Assembly (NCBI GenBank): GCA_964521285.1
Contig: CAZFQS010000008.1
Span: 1-64,000, forward strand
DNA from: G020354785 sp964521285
GTDB taxonomy: Bacteria > Bacteroidota > Bacteroidia > Bacteroidales > UBA10428
Reading direction: 5' to 3'
Length of the DNA: 64,000 nucleotides
Below, piece by piece: positions 1-8,966 of the stretch (positions are counted from its first letter, which is position 1; every line of letters begins with the position of its first letter). Under the pieces are notes generated by a model, which worked only from the letters and a program-made list of their open reading frames with translations, did not search any database and had not been told where the DNA came from. The position numbers and the translations under genes were made by a program.

Positions 1-656
1 TCATCAACAAATCCCATGTCAAGCATCCGGTCAAATTCATCGAGTATCAATATGGGAAAATTCCTCAGATTAAGGACTTTTCTGTTTTCCAAATCCAACA
101 ATCGTCCGGGCGTTCCTACTATTATATGAACATTCCTTCGCAATTTATTCAGATCGCTGTTTATATTAATACCGCCAATGAAACAAGCGCTAAACAACCC
201 AAGTCCTTGTGTCATACTTCTAAATTCCTGTTCTATCTGAACAGCCAGTTCACGTGTTGGAACCACAACAAGCGTTTTCATAGAATTTGCATCTCTAATC
301 ATGTTGTGAATTATTGGAATAAGAAACGCACCCGTTTTACCTGTTCCTGACTGTGCAATACCAAGGAGGTTATGTCCTTCTATAAGTTTTTCCAGTGTTT
401 TATCCTGTATCTCTGTCGGATAAATATATCCTTTTTTATTTAATGCTGCTTTTAAATGATTGTTAATTGGCATCTGATTGAATGACCGGCTGGCAACATA
501 ATTGTTTTCCTTTAAATCGTAAGCCTCTTTTACAAGTAAATCAGGATCCAGTAATGAACTCTCCTTACTTTTTTTGTTTCTGAAGGAATGATTATATGAT
601 TTCCGTTTCCCGTTACCTGATGTAAACGAACGGCCATTATGTTTTCTTTTAGACAT
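1..656 (-). CDS. DEAD-box RNA helicase, N-terminal part (gene continues off the window)
   Basis: This ATP-dependent RNA helicase remodels RNA in the cytoplasm (ribosome assembly, mRNA decay or cold adaptation). The visible 218 residues start at the ATG on the minus strand at 656 with a basic, Ser/Asn/Lys-rich tail (MSKRKHNGRSF). The core follows: Q motif (YPTEIQ), Walker A AQSGTGKT, motif Ia PTRELA, a GG motif, motif Ib TPGR, and motif II written DEFD instead of DEAD. The reading frame is open to base 1, so the helicase C-terminal lobe lies outside the window. The basic N-terminal extension of about 70 residues differs from short RhlE-type proteins. The upstream region holds two candidate -7 elements that imply a leader of about 230 nt. 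Family assignment is firm; the exact paralogue (RhlE/DeaD/CshA-like) is not. Confidence 0.93.
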   Translation of the reverse strand, partial: MSKRKHNGRSFTSGNGKRKSYNHSFRNKKSKESSLLDPDLLVKEAYDLKENNYVASRSFNQMPINNHLKAALNKKGYIYPTEIQDKTLEKLIEGHNLLGIAQSGTGKTGAFLIPIIHNMIRDANSMKTLVVVPTRELAVQIEQEFRSMTQGLGLFSACFIGGININSDLNKLRRNVHIIVGTPGRLLDLENRKVLNLRNFPILILDEFDRMLDMGFVD

Positions 657-798
657 GTAGTGTGTGTGATTCATAATTAATTTTTAAGTTTAAAATTCAT
701 TTCCTATAATAAATACATAACAAAAGCATGCTTATAAAGCAATCTTTTGCTTCCGGGAGACTATTGCTTAATGCATTCAAATATTTAAAGGGAATTGC

Positions 799-828
799 TT
801 AGCTAAGTCTTTATTAATACTTAGCTAA
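799..828. repeat. Inverted repeat in the helicase leader
   Basis: Arms TTAGCTAAGT (799-808) and ACTTAGCTAA (819-828) are perfectly complementary around a 10-nt loop. Each arm also contains the palindrome TTAGCTAA, so this could be a paired operator rather than an RNA hairpin. A related palindrome occurs at 1201-1214. Confidence 0.6.
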
Positions 829-892
829 ATCTATATAATAGAAAGGAAAATTATGCTGGAAATTAACAAAAGTCCTGCCAAGTAAAGTTGCA

Positions 893-921
893 CAAAAATA
901 CAAAAATATTTCAGTTTGCAA
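893..921 (-). promoter_or_regulatory. Candidate Bacteroidota promoter for the helicase gene
   Basis: On the minus strand, TTG (921-919) is followed after 18 nt by TATTTTTG (900-893), matching the TAnnTTTG -7 consensus. A second TATTTTTG lies at 908-901. Transcription from here gives a leader of roughly 230 nt before the ATG at 656. This is motif evidence only. Confidence 0.4.
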
Positions 922-1200
922 GGCTCTGGATGTAAATTTAAGTGTATTATTTATACTTTTTTAATATTTTCAAGCCGGGCCTTGATATTATTGCTCCTAT
1001 TCGAGACAATTTCCTTTTTTGTCCGCCGCACAAAATAGACTTGAGCATACTGTAAAAAATAATAAGAGATATATAAATCTTTTGGTATGTATTGCTCGTA
1101 TGATTAGTTAACTTTATATATTTATTAAATATCTAAGTCATCAAGAATTTGTTTTGGGACTTCAACAAGTTATTAATGATCTGATATTAATATCTAATTG

Positions 1201-1214
1201 TTAGCTTAAGCTAA
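1201..1214. promoter_or_regulatory. 14-bp palindrome directly upstream of the CotH start
   Basis: TTAGCTTAAGCTAA is perfectly self-complementary and ends 6 nt before the ATG at 1221. It could be a repressor site or could fold over the ribosome-binding region. It shares the TTAGCT half-site with 799-828. Confidence 0.35.
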
Positions 1215-1220
1215 GATATA

Positions 1221-2927
1221 ATGATAAAAACAGGCATTTTTTTCATACTGTGGTATTTCAGCGCAATTGTTTTCTGTCAGACCGGCAAATTGGATAACAG
1301 GGAATCAGATTCATTCGATCTGTCATCAGCAACAACTATTGAAGCCAGATTATCTGATAATAAAGAAGTTATTCAGACTACTAAAAATTTATCTGCAACT
1401 GCTTTAAGCTTCACATCCTCAAACTTACCTATATTTGTTATAAATACAAATAATAACCAGGAAATACCCGATGAGCCTAAAATTACGGCCAATCTTGGGA
1501 TTATCTATAATGGCCCCGGCCAGAGAAACCAGTTATCAGACGCACCTAATCATTATAACGGCTATATAGGAATTGAACTCAGGGGAAACTCTACCCAGTA
1601 TTACCCAAAAAAACCTTATGGATTTGAAACCAGGAATGCACAGGGTGAAAATTTAAATGTATCTCTCCTGGGAATGCCTGAAGAAAATGACTGGGTGCTA
1701 AGAGCCAGTTATTTCGACCATACTTTTATAAGGAACCCTCTGGCCGGTCATATGTCCAGGTTAACAGGAAGATGGGCAAGCAGGTGCCGGCTGGTTGAGT
1801 TAGTGCTGAACGGTGAATATCAGGGGATATATATCTTCATGGAAAAACTTAAAAGGGACAGGAACAGACTCGATATCGCAAGACTCGATGAAAATGAAAT
1901 TACAGAACCTGATATTTCGGGAGGGTATATTTATGAAGTTACCGGTTTTGAGGACAACCTGGGCGAATCGCGCTATTTAAAATATCCGAAATTCAATGAA
2001 GCAGCACCCCAACAAATTGCATATATAAAACAATACGATGACAATTTCAGGAATGTTATGAAGTCAGATTACTATATGGATGAAACACTTGGATATAATG
2101 CATGGATTGATATTGAATCATTTGTCGATGAACTGATAGTACAGGAAGCAATAAGAAATAGCGATGCATATGGCTGGAGTGGATATTTTCATAAAGACAG
2201 AAACGGGAAGATATGTGCCGGTCCGGTTTGGGATTTTGACCAGTCTGCCGGAAATTCTTCATATCCTGATGATGGAGTTATTGACGGCTGGATGTTCAAT
2301 CATGAGCATACATCGAATACTCCGTTTTTCTGGTCAAAATTATGGGAAGATCCGGTTTTTAAATACAAGGTTAGACAAAAGTGGGAAAAGCTCAGAGAAG
2401 GGGCTTTTAGAACATATAAACTGATAGCCTATATTGATTCAATAGCAATTTTATTATCTGAGGCACAGCAAAGGGAATTTGAAAAATGGCCGGTATTGGG
2501 AGAAAATATATGGAGGGAAACAACCGGATTTGATCAAAGGGATACTTATGAGAAAGAAGTGGTCTACCTTAAATATTTTCTGATACAAAGGTGGACCTGG
2601 ATGGACACGCAACTGGCACAAATACCAAATCCCAATCCTGTTGCAATAAACGTGACACATATATTAGACGATATATTAGTATATCCGAATCCTGCAAAAG
2701 ACTTCCTGATATTTGATATCAACAGCAAGAATACAGCCGTTGCATCTATTAATATATATAATCATCTTGGTATCCTGGTTCATAGTTCTGCATTATTTGA
2801 TTTGAGCCAGGGAAATAACAGCCATATACTTAAATTAGATAGACTCAACCAGCCAGGTGTTTATTTTTATAAACTAATTATTAATAATGAATTAGGATGT
2901 ACCGGGAGATTTATTAAAACGAATTAA
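1221..2927 (+). CDS. Secreted CotH-kinase-like protein with T9SS sorting domain
   Basis: This 568-residue exported protein belongs to the CotH family, atypical protein kinases first known from spore coats. A signal peptide (MIKTGIFFILWYFSAIVFCQ) leads into a linker of about 70 residues and then the CotH core. Core motifs are IELRGNST...KKPYGFETR (substrate/ATP-side region), YQGIYIFMEKLKRDRNRLDI and the metal-binding GPVWDFDQSAGN. The last 80 residues (ILVYPNPAKDFL ... GVYFYKL) form a type A T9SS sorting domain, so the mature protein should be attached to or released from the outer surface. It is smaller than the paralogues at 14769 and 17914 and lacks their lamin-tail modules. The TAA is followed in the same frame by a lectin/sorting-domain remnant. 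Fold family is confident; substrate is unknown. Confidence 0.88.
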   Translation: MIKTGIFFILWYFSAIVFCQTGKLDNRESDSFDLSSATTIEARLSDNKEVIQTTKNLSATALSFTSSNLPIFVINTNNNQEIPDEPKITANLGIIYNGPGQRNQLSDAPNHYNGYIGIELRGNSTQYYPKKPYGFETRNAQGENLNVSLLGMPEENDWVLRASYFDHTFIRNPLAGHMSRLTGRWASRCRLVELVLNGEYQGIYIFMEKLKRDRNRLDIARLDENEITEPDISGGYIYEVTGFEDNLGESRYLKYPKFNEAAPQQIAYIKQYDDNFRNVMKSDYYMDETLGYNAWIDIESFVDELIVQEAIRNSDAYGWSGYFHKDRNGKICAGPVWDFDQSAGNSSYPDDGVIDGWMFNHEHTSNTPFFWSKLWEDPVFKYKVRQKWEKLREGAFRTYKLIAYIDSIAILLSEAQQREFEKWPVLGENIWRETTGFDQRDTYEKEVVYLKYFLIQRWTWMDTQLAQIPNPNPVAINVTHILDDILVYPNPAKDFLIFDINSKNTAVASINIYNHLGILVHSSALFDLSQGNNSHILKLDRLNQPGVYFYKLIINNELGCTGRFIKTN

Positions 2928-2930
2928 TTA

Positions 2931-3404
2931 TACAGCAGATATTCAAACAAATACCCGGGTTACTTTAAAACATTCCTGTTTTCTGTTATTGAACAGGAAA
3001 CAGGTATTTACCAGTTAAAAGCCCGACATAGCGGAAAATGTCTTGATGTGGCTGATACCACCGATGGAGCTAATGTCAGGCAATGGACATGTAATGGCAA
3101 CGAAAGTCAGCAGTTTTTATTGACTCTTGCAGACTATACCCCTGTTATGTCCCTGGATTATAATCAGGAAATGATAAAAATCTATCCGAATCCGGCCAGC
3201 CCGGAAAATATCGTGATTGATGTTTCAGGTATTGTAAGGCCTTTGGAACTTACTATTGTTGACATAAATGGCAAGATTATTTATAGAAATGACATAATAA
3301 AAAACGGGATAGTAAAGCCGGATTTGAATATTATTGATGGAATTTATTTTGTAAGAGTTAAATGTAGCAATACTACTTATAGCAAAAAGTTTATTATACA
3401 ATAA
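2931..3404 (+). pseudogene. Gene remnant: ricin-type lectin end plus T9SS sorting domain
   Basis: After the CotH stop codon (2925-2927) the same frame reads on without another stop to the TAA at 3404. It encodes a piece of a beta-trefoil lectin (GIYQLKARHSGKCLDVAD, GANVRQWTCNGNESQQF), then a complete sorting domain (IYPNPASPENIVIDV ... GIYFVRVKC). There is no ATG or signal peptide. The only usable start, GTG at 3048, lies inside the lectin motif. It is best read as the 3' end of a lost secreted glycosidase-lectin gene. Because it is in frame with the preceding gene, one stop-codon change would fuse it to CotH. Expression as a separate protein is unlikely. Confidence 0.7.
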
Positions 3405-3466
3405 ATATATTGCAAACTACATCACTGTCAGACCCGTTAAGCAGAGCTATACGTATTTTATATTTC

Positions 3467-5608
3467 TCACCGGACAATCAGCTTTTCAATATAATGTTTT
3501 TGTCTTGTGTTAACCTGTATCACATAAATTCCGGGAGAGAGCCTTAAATTTAAGCATTGCATGGGATAAGTTGCATTTCTTGTATTATATACCTCAGTCC
3601 CTTTATTGTCATATACAGATATGCTTATGTTGTCATAATGATTTAATCCTTCAAGGTTTAATATAGTATTTCCATCGTTACTGGGATTGGGATATAGTTG
3701 AATATACGGTTTTTCATATGGTATTTCCTCCAAATTTACAATTGTAACAGTGTCTATTTTTTTAAATCGCCAGAGTTGATTAAGTCCGCCCGAATATTCC
3801 CATTGTACAATATTACCACCCTGTGTAACTGAGAAACCATAAACATCAAAGCACCTGATATTATTACTTACTTTTGTAAGAATGCGGAAATACCCGTTAT
3901 TGTTGTATAATATTCTAAACTGCTGCTTATCACCCAATTCGTTAGTCCCTAATATGATATCGTTACCATTATAGTCACTTCCATTATATACCTCTATAAC
4001 CCGGCCGGTCTGGCTGCATAAAGAACTTAATTTATAATATCCGTTTTTCCAGTCAATTAATCTCCATAGCTGAGATGCCTGCCCGATATCTGCTCCTTGT
4101 TTGATTGAGACTCCTTCGTTATCTACACCATTTGGGACTTCCATTACCAAATTACTGTGAAGGTTACTGATCAGATAGGCAGCTCCTGAAATAAGCTTAG
4201 TATAGGAGTCGACGACTTCTTGATTTATTTTTTTACCCCAGATGCAAAGTCCGCCAGTATTCATGCCGGTGTACAGTATTGTTTTACAACTATTTTCCCA
4301 GTCCCACCCCCAGAAAACTATAACTTTGTCAATATACTGGCCATTGTTCCAGTTGAATATTAAAGTGTCATTATTAAATGTCCATGTATTTGCCGGGTTG
4401 TTGTTGAAAGTCCCGTCAGCATGAAGTTCAAGACTTTGTGATGTAGAGTGAGGATTAGTTGTAGAAGTCTTATAAATTAACGGCATATGCTCCCATTTGC
4501 CTGTAAGTGAATCGGCAGTGATTTCACACTGCGGGACTCCGGCATATCTTTCGGGAGAAACAATTGGCCATCCATCTATCCAGAAAATTTTTCTAACATG
4601 TAATACCATCTCAAAATCTTCAATACTTGGACGGCCCTGATTGAACATGTAGTATGTGCCATTATCGTTATATACCCCGCAGTGAGCCGTTCCCTGCCAG
4701 CCCGGATGATTATTGAAACGATAGGGTGCCTGTATCATGGGTATATTGCTGGTATAATCAGCCATATTAACCCCGTTAAAGTCATAGTAAGGTCCATTGG
4801 CATTTTTTGATCTTCCTACCCTCACATTATAAAGGACGCCCAGCGGATCATATGAAACAAAAAGATAATACCATCCGTTTCTATATGTAATTTCCGGACC
4901 TTCAAGCCCTCCGGTTCTTGCTGCTATCCTTACTCCTCTGTTCCCGGGTGTCTTTATGCCACCTGTTGCAGTATCCAGCTCCAGAATATATAAACCTGAA
5001 TGCCATGAACCATATGCCATCCAGAGCCTCTGGTTAATACTGTCGTATACAACTGTTGGATCAATAGCATTTATTGTATCTCTGTAAGAAGTAGTAATCA
5101 TTCCCTGGTCTTCCCAGGGCCCACTGGCAGAATCACTGGTTGCATATCCTATATAAGCAAAGTTTACTCCTTCAAGTCCTCCCGGAGCCGAATAATATAA
5201 ATAAAATTTGTTTTTATACTTATATAAAAAAGGTGCCCAGATGCCATTATCAGTATAGTCAGGATTCCCGTTATTTTTAAAGAAATCAACAGCTGATTGA
5301 GGAATCCCATCAAAAGCAGTTCCCAGAAATTCCCAGTTAACCAAATCTTTAGACCTTCTTTTCAATGCCCCGGTATTATGTATGTTTCCCATTGAAGCAT
5401 CTGTGCTGTACATATAAAACCATTCACCATCTTTATATACAGTCGGATCATGTGTATTATAATGTTTCCAGTTTGGTATATCTCTTTCAACATCACGATA
5501 CAGATCATAATATTGCTGGCCACTTGGAAACAAATTAGTATCACAATTCTGCGACCAGGAATTCTTTAGTATCAATGAAAAGACAATAATTATCAATAAC
5601 TTCTTCAT
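3467..5608 (-). CDS. Secreted GH43 endo-arabinanase-like enzyme with lectin module and T9SS domain
   Basis: This 713-residue protein probably hydrolyses alpha-1,5-arabinan outside the cell. After the signal peptide (MKKLLIIIVFSLILKNSWSQ), a five-bladed propeller of GH43 shows HDPTVYKDG (general base Asp54), WAPFLYKYKNKFYLYYS, IDPTVVYD (pKa-modulating Asp) and GLEGPEITYR (acid Glu). Next comes the arabinanase-associated beta domain (SLTGKWEHMPLIY ... ADGTFN). A ricin-type beta-trefoil with repeated QLWR/QQF motifs occupies about residues 465-615. A T9SS sorting domain (QLYPNPSNDGN ... GIYVIQV) ends the protein. It starts 5 nt after the GH127 stop, so the two are cotranscribed and probably act together on arabinose-containing glycans. 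The exact substrate is inferred from the family. Confidence 0.9.
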   Translation of the reverse strand: MKKLLIIIVFSLILKNSWSQNCDTNLFPSGQQYYDLYRDVERDIPNWKHYNTHDPTVYKDGEWFYMYSTDASMGNIHNTGALKRRSKDLVNWEFLGTAFDGIPQSAVDFFKNNGNPDYTDNGIWAPFLYKYKNKFYLYYSAPGGLEGVNFAYIGYATSDSASGPWEDQGMITTSYRDTINAIDPTVVYDSINQRLWMAYGSWHSGLYILELDTATGGIKTPGNRGVRIAARTGGLEGPEITYRNGWYYLFVSYDPLGVLYNVRVGRSKNANGPYYDFNGVNMADYTSNIPMIQAPYRFNNHPGWQGTAHCGVYNDNGTYYMFNQGRPSIEDFEMVLHVRKIFWIDGWPIVSPERYAGVPQCEITADSLTGKWEHMPLIYKTSTTNPHSTSQSLELHADGTFNNNPANTWTFNNDTLIFNWNNGQYIDKVIVFWGWDWENSCKTILYTGMNTGGLCIWGKKINQEVVDSYTKLISGAAYLISNLHSNLVMEVPNGVDNEGVSIKQGADIGQASQLWRLIDWKNGYYKLSSLCSQTGRVIEVYNGSDYNGNDIILGTNELGDKQQFRILYNNNGYFRILTKVSNNIRCFDVYGFSVTQGGNIVQWEYSGGLNQLWRFKKIDTVTIVNLEEIPYEKPYIQLYPNPSNDGNTILNLEGLNHYDNISISVYDNKGTEVYNTRNATYPMQCLNLRLSPGIYVIQVNTRQKHYIEKLIVR

Positions 5609-5613
5609 ACTTG

Positions 5614-7539
5614 CTAATTTTTCATTTTAATGTCTTCCGGACTGGCAACAGGCCAGTAAATAATATACCGTGCTTCATGAATATCGAAAAAGGGTTTAAG
5701 TTTAAGATTTTTATATTTTTCGGGATATAATAATTCCGGTATTTGAAAGGTCAGAGGTTTTCCTTCCACAGGTTTAATCCCGGAGGTAAAATCTTTTTTA
5801 TCTGAAACAATAACAGGAGTTTCATCTAAAGGATAAAACGGTCCATTTGCCACATGTCCCATACGGCTGCTGTCAGCCCATATACCTTCCAGGTTACTGG
5901 AATCAATTATTGCTGCTAATACTATTGGTCCATGTATTATAGAAGCCCATGGCGAGTTATCCGGTAAATACTCAATTTGTGTTTGCATGGGAAGTGCAAT
6001 CTTGACTATATCTCCTGTTTTCCATTTCCGATAAATGGAAATCCAGGAAGATGATTTATTTTTAAGTTTAAGTTTTTTACCGTTAACAGTAATTTTGAAT
6101 TCCCCATTATTTACCCATAAGGGTTTACGGATTTTCATGGCAAATTTTTGCGGATGATCAATCTGTAATTCCAATTCTGAGCTTTCCTGGTAAGGGAACT
6201 TTGTATTTTGAGTTAGGATGATACCTTTTTCTTCCCAGTTAAGTACAGAGGCGATAAAGAGGTTGACATACAGGTCATTTTCACCGTGTGCATAAATCAT
6301 TTCTCCATATTTCCCATGATTTTCCAGTCCGGAACCGACACAACACCAGAAACACTGCTGGGGCTGTGAATATACCCTGTAATGTCCGGGGCGCATCGGT
6401 GTAAAATACACAAAACCACCCCTGGTTGGGTGTTCTGAAGAGAGAATATGGTTATAAAGTGCTCTTTCGTAATATTCAATATATTTATTATCGGGATTTG
6501 ACAGAAATAAAAGTTTTGTTAACCTTAACATGTTATATGTATTGCATGTTTCCGGACCCTGATTTGATTTTACCATTGAAGAAAAATCATCGGCAGGATG
6601 GAAATGCTCTCTGACACTATTACCTCCTATTGAAACCGTCCATTTACCTACAACGGTATTCCAGAAAAAGTCTGCTGCATCTGACCAGGCATTATTATTT
6701 GTAGCATCTGCATATCGCTTGAAACCAATTACTTTGGGTATCTGGGTATTTGCATGGAGTCCGGTTAATTCATTCCGTTTCTGAATCAACGGTTCTAGAA
6801 TTAGCTTATGTGAAAACCTTTCTGCCAGCATGAGATATTTTTCATCACCTGATATTTCTGCCACATCGACAAATATTTCGTTCATGCCTCCGTGCTCACT
6901 TTTCAGTATTTCCTGCATTTGTTCATCGGATAAGTCTTTTGTAAGTTCCATGCACCAGTCGGACAGGTTTATAAGTATTTCCAGGGCTTTTTTATTACCG
7001 GTATTTTGATATACATCGCGCAGGCCGGCATATAATTTATGAATATTGTACAGGGGCACCCATTTCTCATTTAAAGAGAAATTACCGGCATTTATATTTC
7101 CGCTTGCAACCTCTTTCCACATCTCCTGTCCTCCCGGAATACCTCCTGTATAACCATTCCCGTTTTTCTCCTGGCATCTGGCAAGCCAGTTAATCATGTA
7201 ATTAATTCGTCCCAGTAATTCTTCATTACCGGTTGATGCATACATAAAAGCCAGTGATGAAAGGTAATGACCTCCAATATGCCCATCCAGCCCGGTATTT
7301 TCCCAATTCACATAGCGTTCTTCCAGCGGCTTAAAACCGGCATCAATAAGGTATGGGGCAAGTAGCCTGTCAGGATTAAGCTCCAGAATATACTTCAAAT
7401 CGGTTTGTTGTGCCTGATAAAACGGACTTTCAAGCAATTTAACGTCTGATAGACCAAAACTTTGTAATTTTCCTATTTTTATTTCTTTACATGAGGAGAA
7501 AAACAATAAAATGAAAAAAGATATAAGGAAATTCTTCAT
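5614..7539 (-). CDS. GH127 beta-L-arabinofuranosidase-like lipoprotein
   Basis: This is a GH127 (formerly DUF1680) enzyme that removes beta-L-arabinofuranose from plant glycans such as hydroxyproline-rich glycoproteins. I place the start at 7539 (MKNFLISFFILLFFSSCKE), because this gives a lipoprotein signal ending in a lipobox Cys. The frame is open 44 codons further upstream without export features, and across a likely terminator. Hallmarks are the (alpha/alpha)6 barrel motif GLDGHIGGHYLSSLAF, the zinc/active-site pair GPETCNTYNMLRLTKLLF (Glu and Cys), and CFWCCVGSGLENHGKYGEM, which carries the Cys ligands and nucleophile. Length (~641 residues) fits the family. It is followed after 5 nt by the GH43 gene. 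Being a lipoprotein rather than T9SS cargo, it may finish oligosaccharides in the periplasm or on the surface. Confidence 0.92.
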   Translation of the reverse strand: MKNFLISFFILLFFSSCKEIKIGKLQSFGLSDVKLLESPFYQAQQTDLKYILELNPDRLLAPYLIDAGFKPLEERYVNWENTGLDGHIGGHYLSSLAFMYASTGNEELLGRINYMINWLARCQEKNGNGYTGGIPGGQEMWKEVASGNINAGNFSLNEKWVPLYNIHKLYAGLRDVYQNTGNKKALEILINLSDWCMELTKDLSDEQMQEILKSEHGGMNEIFVDVAEISGDEKYLMLAERFSHKLILEPLIQKRNELTGLHANTQIPKVIGFKRYADATNNNAWSDAADFFWNTVVGKWTVSIGGNSVREHFHPADDFSSMVKSNQGPETCNTYNMLRLTKLLFLSNPDNKYIEYYERALYNHILSSEHPTRGGFVYFTPMRPGHYRVYSQPQQCFWCCVGSGLENHGKYGEMIYAHGENDLYVNLFIASVLNWEEKGIILTQNTKFPYQESSELELQIDHPQKFAMKIRKPLWVNNGEFKITVNGKKLKLKNKSSSWISIYRKWKTGDIVKIALPMQTQIEYLPDNSPWASIIHGPIVLAAIIDSSNLEGIWADSSRMGHVANGPFYPLDETPVIVSDKKDFTSGIKPVEGKPLTFQIPELLYPEKYKNLKLKPFFDIHEARYIIYWPVASPEDIKMKN

Positions 7540-7623
7540 GTTTATTTCATTATATTTCGTTTGATCAAAGCGAATTAAAACAAATATTTGTAGTATTTTA
7601 TAATTATTAAAAAACCAGCTAAA

Positions 7624-7649
7624 AGGGAGTTGAAATTTTTCAACTCCCT
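7624..7649 (-). terminator. Rho-independent terminator after the LamG gene
   Basis: A perfect 12-bp stem (AGGGAGTTGAAA / TTTCAACTCCCT) with a 2-nt loop is followed on the minus strand by TTTTAG. It separates the LamG gene from the GH127-GH43 pair and argues against translation of the upstream extension of the GH127 frame. Confidence 0.7.
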
Positions 7650-7683
7650 CCTGCCTAACCTTAATAAACACTAACCTTGAAAT

Positions 7684-8760
7684 CTACCTGTGCAAAACCA
7701 GTTTTCCGGTTTCACAGTTACTGCCTATTTGTAATTTATAGAAATATATTCCTGCGGGTTGATTATTAGCCATCCAGTTTATATTATAAACACCTTGTAC
7801 CTGGGAATTGTTTACTAATGTTTCAAGTCTCTTCCCGACGATATTATATATTTCGAGTTTTACAACCTCCGGAGAGGACAACCGGTAACTTATGGTTGTC
7901 ACATCACTAAAGGGATTTGGATAAATATCAATGCCAGAATTAACATTTTGCAAATGAACAGATGTCTGTTCGCCCTCGTCATTTGACAAAGCAGTTATTT
8001 CCTCTGTACTTAGTGCTCTGTTGTAAAGCCTGAAGTCGGCAATTTTTGCAGGATTTACATTATATTGTCCGGCTAAATCACCACCGCCATCATAACCGCA
8101 TCGGCCAATCCAGTTATACATAGTGACACCAAGATCTTTTGGTAAATTAGAAAATGTGGCAGTATCCAATTGTACGGCATCTACATAATATCTGGCAAGA
8201 TAATCTTCAAGTGTAAATGCGTAGTGAAACCAGACATCAGTTGGCCCACTGCTATTCAGGTTAATGTTATTACCTGCTTCCCCTTGCCAGTCAGTTAGAG
8301 TGATAGTAGTTTTTTGATGAACACAGTCAAAAAACATATGACCAAGCTCTTCATTCTCCTGGTCAAATGAGTTTGAAAATTCCCAGGTAAAGTCACTTAC
8401 ATAATCTGCAGGTACCCACATAAAGAAAGCAATGGTAAAATCTTCCAATGCGGCAATTATGGTGCCTGCACCCGGTCCTATTTCCATATAGGGACGTGCA
8501 GTAACACCTGGATCTACTCTTATCAGGTCCAGATAATTATGACCATCTCCGGAACCAATGGTAGCCCCATTTATTAAAGTACCATGATTTTCTCCAACCT
8601 GATCCATGATTATTGGTCCTAATGCTTCTTTAAAACTGTAGTGCAATTGCAATCCATCTGATAACGATTGTGCAATTGCTGATGTTGCAATAATAATTGC
8701 TGCAAGAAAAAGCAATGCTTTTTTGCTTGTCATTTTTAAATGGTAAATCATTTTTTTCAT
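7684..8760 (-). CDS. Secreted LamG/concanavalin-like domain protein with T9SS domain
   Basis: This protein of about 358 residues has one LamG-type jelly-roll domain and a sorting domain. The likely start is at 8760 (MKKMIYHLK) or 8733 (MTSKKALLFLAAIIIATSAIAQ, a good signal peptide by itself). The jelly roll shows LQLHYSFKEALGPIIMDQVG, HGTLINGA and the closing IADFRLYNRALSTEEITAL typical of LamG domains in Bacteroidota surface proteins. The end is IDIYPNPFSDVTTISY ... GIYFYKL. It has no catalytic motif and probably binds carbohydrate or acts as an adhesin. It lies upstream of the GH127-GH43 pair on the same strand, but a strong hairpin intervenes. Confidence 0.85.
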   Translation of the reverse strand: MKKMIYHLKMTSKKALLFLAAIIIATSAIAQSLSDGLQLHYSFKEALGPIIMDQVGENHGTLINGATIGSGDGHNYLDLIRVDPGVTARPYMEIGPGAGTIIAALEDFTIAFFMWVPADYVSDFTWEFSNSFDQENEELGHMFFDCVHQKTTITLTDWQGEAGNNINLNSSGPTDVWFHYAFTLEDYLARYYVDAVQLDTATFSNLPKDLGVTMYNWIGRCGYDGGGDLAGQYNVNPAKIADFRLYNRALSTEEITALSNDEGEQTSVHLQNVNSGIDIYPNPFSDVTTISYRLSSPEVVKLEIYNIVGKRLETLVNNSQVQGVYNINWMANNQPAGIYFYKLQIGSNCETGKLVLHR

Positions 8761-8966
8761 TGTTTTTAATTTAAGCAATAATTTAAATTTTGAATTGATG
8801 AATAAATGCATGCATAGACTTTTTGTATTTACATTTCTTTATTATAAAAGTTATGAGTTAGTTATTATTAACAGGTTTCAATTTTCACAAAAAGCGAATT
8901 AAAATTAAATAAACGTGAATAATTTAGAGTGGATTAATGTGTATCAAGGGTGGACAAATGTCAGAA

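Larger units (their letters stand above)
657..1220. other. AT-rich divergent intergenic region between helicase and CotH genes
   Basis: The 564 bases contain no convincing ORF. They hold the putative minus-strand helicase promoter near 893-921, a perfect 10-bp inverted repeat at 799-808/819-828 that would lie in the helicase leader, a 12-bp palindrome GATATTAATATC at 1183-1194, and the 14-bp palindrome TTAGCTTAAGCTAA at 1201-1214 just before the CotH start. No tRNA or known riboswitch was recognised. Confidence 0.6.

Noticed and set aside
126..350. Plus-strand frame of 74 codons near the left edge
   Set aside because: It lies opposite the DEAD-box helicase motifs and has no protein-like features.
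7540..7671. N-terminal extension of the GH127 frame by 44 codons
   Set aside because: It runs across the terminator hairpin and removes the lipoprotein signal seen at 7539.
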